NCBI RefSeq assembly: GCF_001866055.1
Contig: NZ_MLQS01000031.1
Location: forward strand, 1-64,000
Length of the DNA stretch: 64,000 nucleotides
Direction: 5' to 3'
DNA from: Anaerobacillus alkalidiazotrophicus
Lineage (GTDB): Bacteria > Bacillota > Bacilli > Bacillales_H > Anaerobacillaceae
The notes under the pieces were generated by a model. The model ran no database searches. It was not told where the DNA came from and saw only the letters and a program-made list of their open reading frames with translations. This document shows, one piece after another, positions 62,693 through 64,000 of this stretch. The position numbers were made by a program, and so were the translations under genes. Every line of letters begins with the position of its first letter. Positions within the stretch are counted from its first letter, which is position 1.

Positions 62693-63793
62693 TTGCCTAA
62701 AACGAAATCAACACCAGACTTTATATTAATTATGACAACACTCGCCTTATTAACAATAGGGATGATTATGGTTTATAGTGCTAGTGCTGTTTGGGCAACT
62801 TATAAGTTTGATGATGCTTTCTTTTTTGCTAAAAGGCAGCTTTTCTTTGCTGGCTTGGGTGTTATAGCTATGTTTATTATAATGAATATTGATTATTGGA
62901 CATGGCGTAAACACTCAAAATTGATCATCATTGTTTGTTTTATTTTACTTATCGTAGTATTAATCCCAGGGGTGGGGTTAGTAAGAGGTGGTGCCAGAAG
63001 TTGGTTAGGGGTTGGGGCATTTTCTATTCAACCTTCTGAATTTATGAAATTTGCAATGATTGCATTTTTAGCAAAATATTTATCAGAAAATCAAAAGAAG
63101 ATCACCAAATTTAAACAAGGCCTTTTACCATCACTTTCATTTGTCATGGTTGCCTTTGGGTTAATCATGCTTCAACCAGATCTAGGGACCGGTGCGGTAA
63201 TGGTAGGTACATGTATTGTTATGATTTATGTATCCGGGGCAAAAATAAGTCACTTTATTGGCCTAGGAATGATAGGGGGAGCTGGCTTTGCGGCTTTGAT
63301 CATTTCTGCACCTTATCGTATTAAGCGTATTACATCATTTCTAGACCCTTGGTCAGATCCTTTAGGAAGTGGCTTTCAAATAATCCAATCGTTATATGCG
63401 ATTGGTCCAGGTGGATTAATGGGGTTAGGTTTAGGGGAAAGTAGACAGAAATTTTTCTATTTACCTGAACCCCAGACTGATTTTATTTTTGCGATTCTTT
63501 CAGAGGAACTCGGATTTATTGGTGGAACGTTTGTGATCCTTTTGTTTAGTGTTTTACTATGGAGGGGGATCCGTATAGCTCTTGGCGCCCCGGATTTATT
63601 TGGTAGCCTTTTTGCTATAGGAATTATTGGAATGATAGCCATTCAAGTAATGATAAACATCGGAGTAGTAATTGGATTAATGCCTGTTACAGGAATTACA
63701 CTACCTTTTTTAAGTTATGGTGGATCATCCCTAACATTAATGCTCGTAGCCGTAGGCGTGTTGTTAAATATAAGTCGATACGCTCGGTATTAA
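62693..63793 (+). CDS. spoVE: sporulation SEDS peptidoglycan glycosyltransferase SpoVE
   Basis: Membrane glycosyltransferase of the SEDS (FtsW/RodA/SpoVE) family that builds spore cortex glycan together with SpoVD. 366 residues, ten helices. Conserved segments: MVYSASAVWATYKFDDAFFFAKRQ, GVGAFSIQPSEFMKFAMI, MLQPDLGTG with the catalytic-site aspartate region, SAPYRIKRITSFLDPW, GSGFQIIQSLYAIGPGGLMGLGLG, FIFAILSEELGFIGG and the C-terminal PVTGITLPFLSYGGSS. Near-identical to B. subtilis SpoVE rather than FtsW. TTG 62693 is seven bases after GAGGTG. Confidence 0.95.
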   Translation: MPKTKSTPDFILIMTTLALLTIGMIMVYSASAVWATYKFDDAFFFAKRQLFFAGLGVIAMFIIMNIDYWTWRKHSKLIIIVCFILLIVVLIPGVGLVRGGARSWLGVGAFSIQPSEFMKFAMIAFLAKYLSENQKKITKFKQGLLPSLSFVMVAFGLIMLQPDLGTGAVMVGTCIVMIYVSGAKISHFIGLGMIGGAGFAALIISAPYRIKRITSFLDPWSDPLGSGFQIIQSLYAIGPGGLMGLGLGESRQKFFYLPEPQTDFIFAILSEELGFIGGTFVILLFSVLLWRGIRIALGAPDLFGSLFAIGIIGMIAIQVMINIGVVIGLMPVTGITLPFLSYGGSSLTLMLVAVGVLLNISRYARY

Positions 63794-63859
63794 AACAATA
63801 AATAATATTAATGGTTTTAATAAAATTAGCTGCTCGGCTTACTTTGAATATTTTTGTAT

Positions 63860-63890
63860 AGAGCCCTTTAAAATAAAAGGGCTTTATTCT
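63860..63890 (+). terminator. terminator after spoVE
   Basis: Eight-base stem AGCCCTTT/AAAGGGCT, six-base loop, followed by TTATTCT. murG, the usual next gene, is not reached in the window; the last 110 bases have a TATAAT near 63924 and no supportable gene start. Confidence 0.7.
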
Positions 63891-64000
63891 ATTATTATAG
63901 TGATATTTGTCTCTTAATTAAGATATAATGGAGAGATGAAAAGCATTTTAAAGGTTAAGGAAATTCATAGTATAGATATTACCTATCACCAAGTTAATTA

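Noticed and set aside
63936..64000. Open frame from ATG 63936 to the window edge, possible start of murG
   Set aside because: Only 21 codons are visible, they do not resemble the MurG N-terminus, and the GGAG is only two bases from the ATG.

Overview
The window is chromosomal DNA from a low-GC, endospore-forming member of the Bacillaceae. The evidence is gene order as well as gene content: the order yktA-yktB-ykzI-yktC, ylaF-typA-ylaI, ylaJ-ylaK-glsA-ylaN, pycA, ctaB, ylbB-ylbP and the mraZ-to-spoVE division and cell-wall cluster is that of Bacillus subtilis. Several genes are sporulation-specific (ylaJ, ylbJ, gerR, spoVD, spoVE). MurE carries the DNPR motif of meso-diaminopimelate peptidoglycan, and bshC indicates bacillithiol. 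I cannot name the genus. No rRNA, tRNA, CRISPR array, prophage or transposase gene was recognised.

Layout. 1-5.1 kb holds envelope and osmotic genes: a thioredoxin-like lipoprotein, an OpuD-type betaine transporter, a 52-residue small gene, a polysaccharide-deacetylase lipoprotein and an M23-like lipoprotein. 5.3-11.4 kb holds a GAF protein, a DUF3055 protein, speA, yktA, yktB, ykzI, an inositol-monophosphatase-family gene and ylaF. 11.7-19.1 kb holds typA, ylaI, a flavin-binding-like protein, ylaJ, ylaK, glutaminase and ylaN. 19.4-25.2 kb holds pycA, ctaB and ctaM; the cytochrome caa3 structural genes, ctaA and ftsW that accompany these in B. subtilis are not present. 25.4-31.8 kb holds a YtvI-like membrane protein, an Asp23 protein, an alanyl-tRNA editing protein, two CAP-domain proteins, ylbB, ylbD and ylbE.

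31.9-36.7 kb is a compact four-gene insertion between ylbE and ylbF: a small secreted protein, an XPB-type helicase, an overlapping 564-residue partner of unknown function, and the UV-damage endonuclease UvsE. It reads as a dedicated DNA-repair operon and is the best candidate here for an undercharacterised system. 36.8-48.8 kb holds ylbF, ylbG, a candidate ylbH leader RNA, rsmD, coaD, ylbJ, ylbK, ylbL, tmcAL, ylbN, rpmF, gerR, ylbP, a ketopantoate-reductase-like gene and a DUF3397 gene. 48.9-63.8 kb holds bshC, then mraZ, rsmH, ftsL, pbpB, spoVD, murE, murF, mraY, murD and spoVE, which together make lipid II precursors and the vegetative and sporulation septal synthases.

Two dispersed non-coding repeat families occupy much of the intergenic space. 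One is a modular element of up to three stem-loops (called A, B and C here), with at least nine copies in full, truncated, permuted or recombined forms. The other is a GCGC-rich element headed by an AT-rich palindrome. Many genes begin with TTG; in most of these a better-spaced Shine-Dalgarno sequence decided the start against the longest reading frame.
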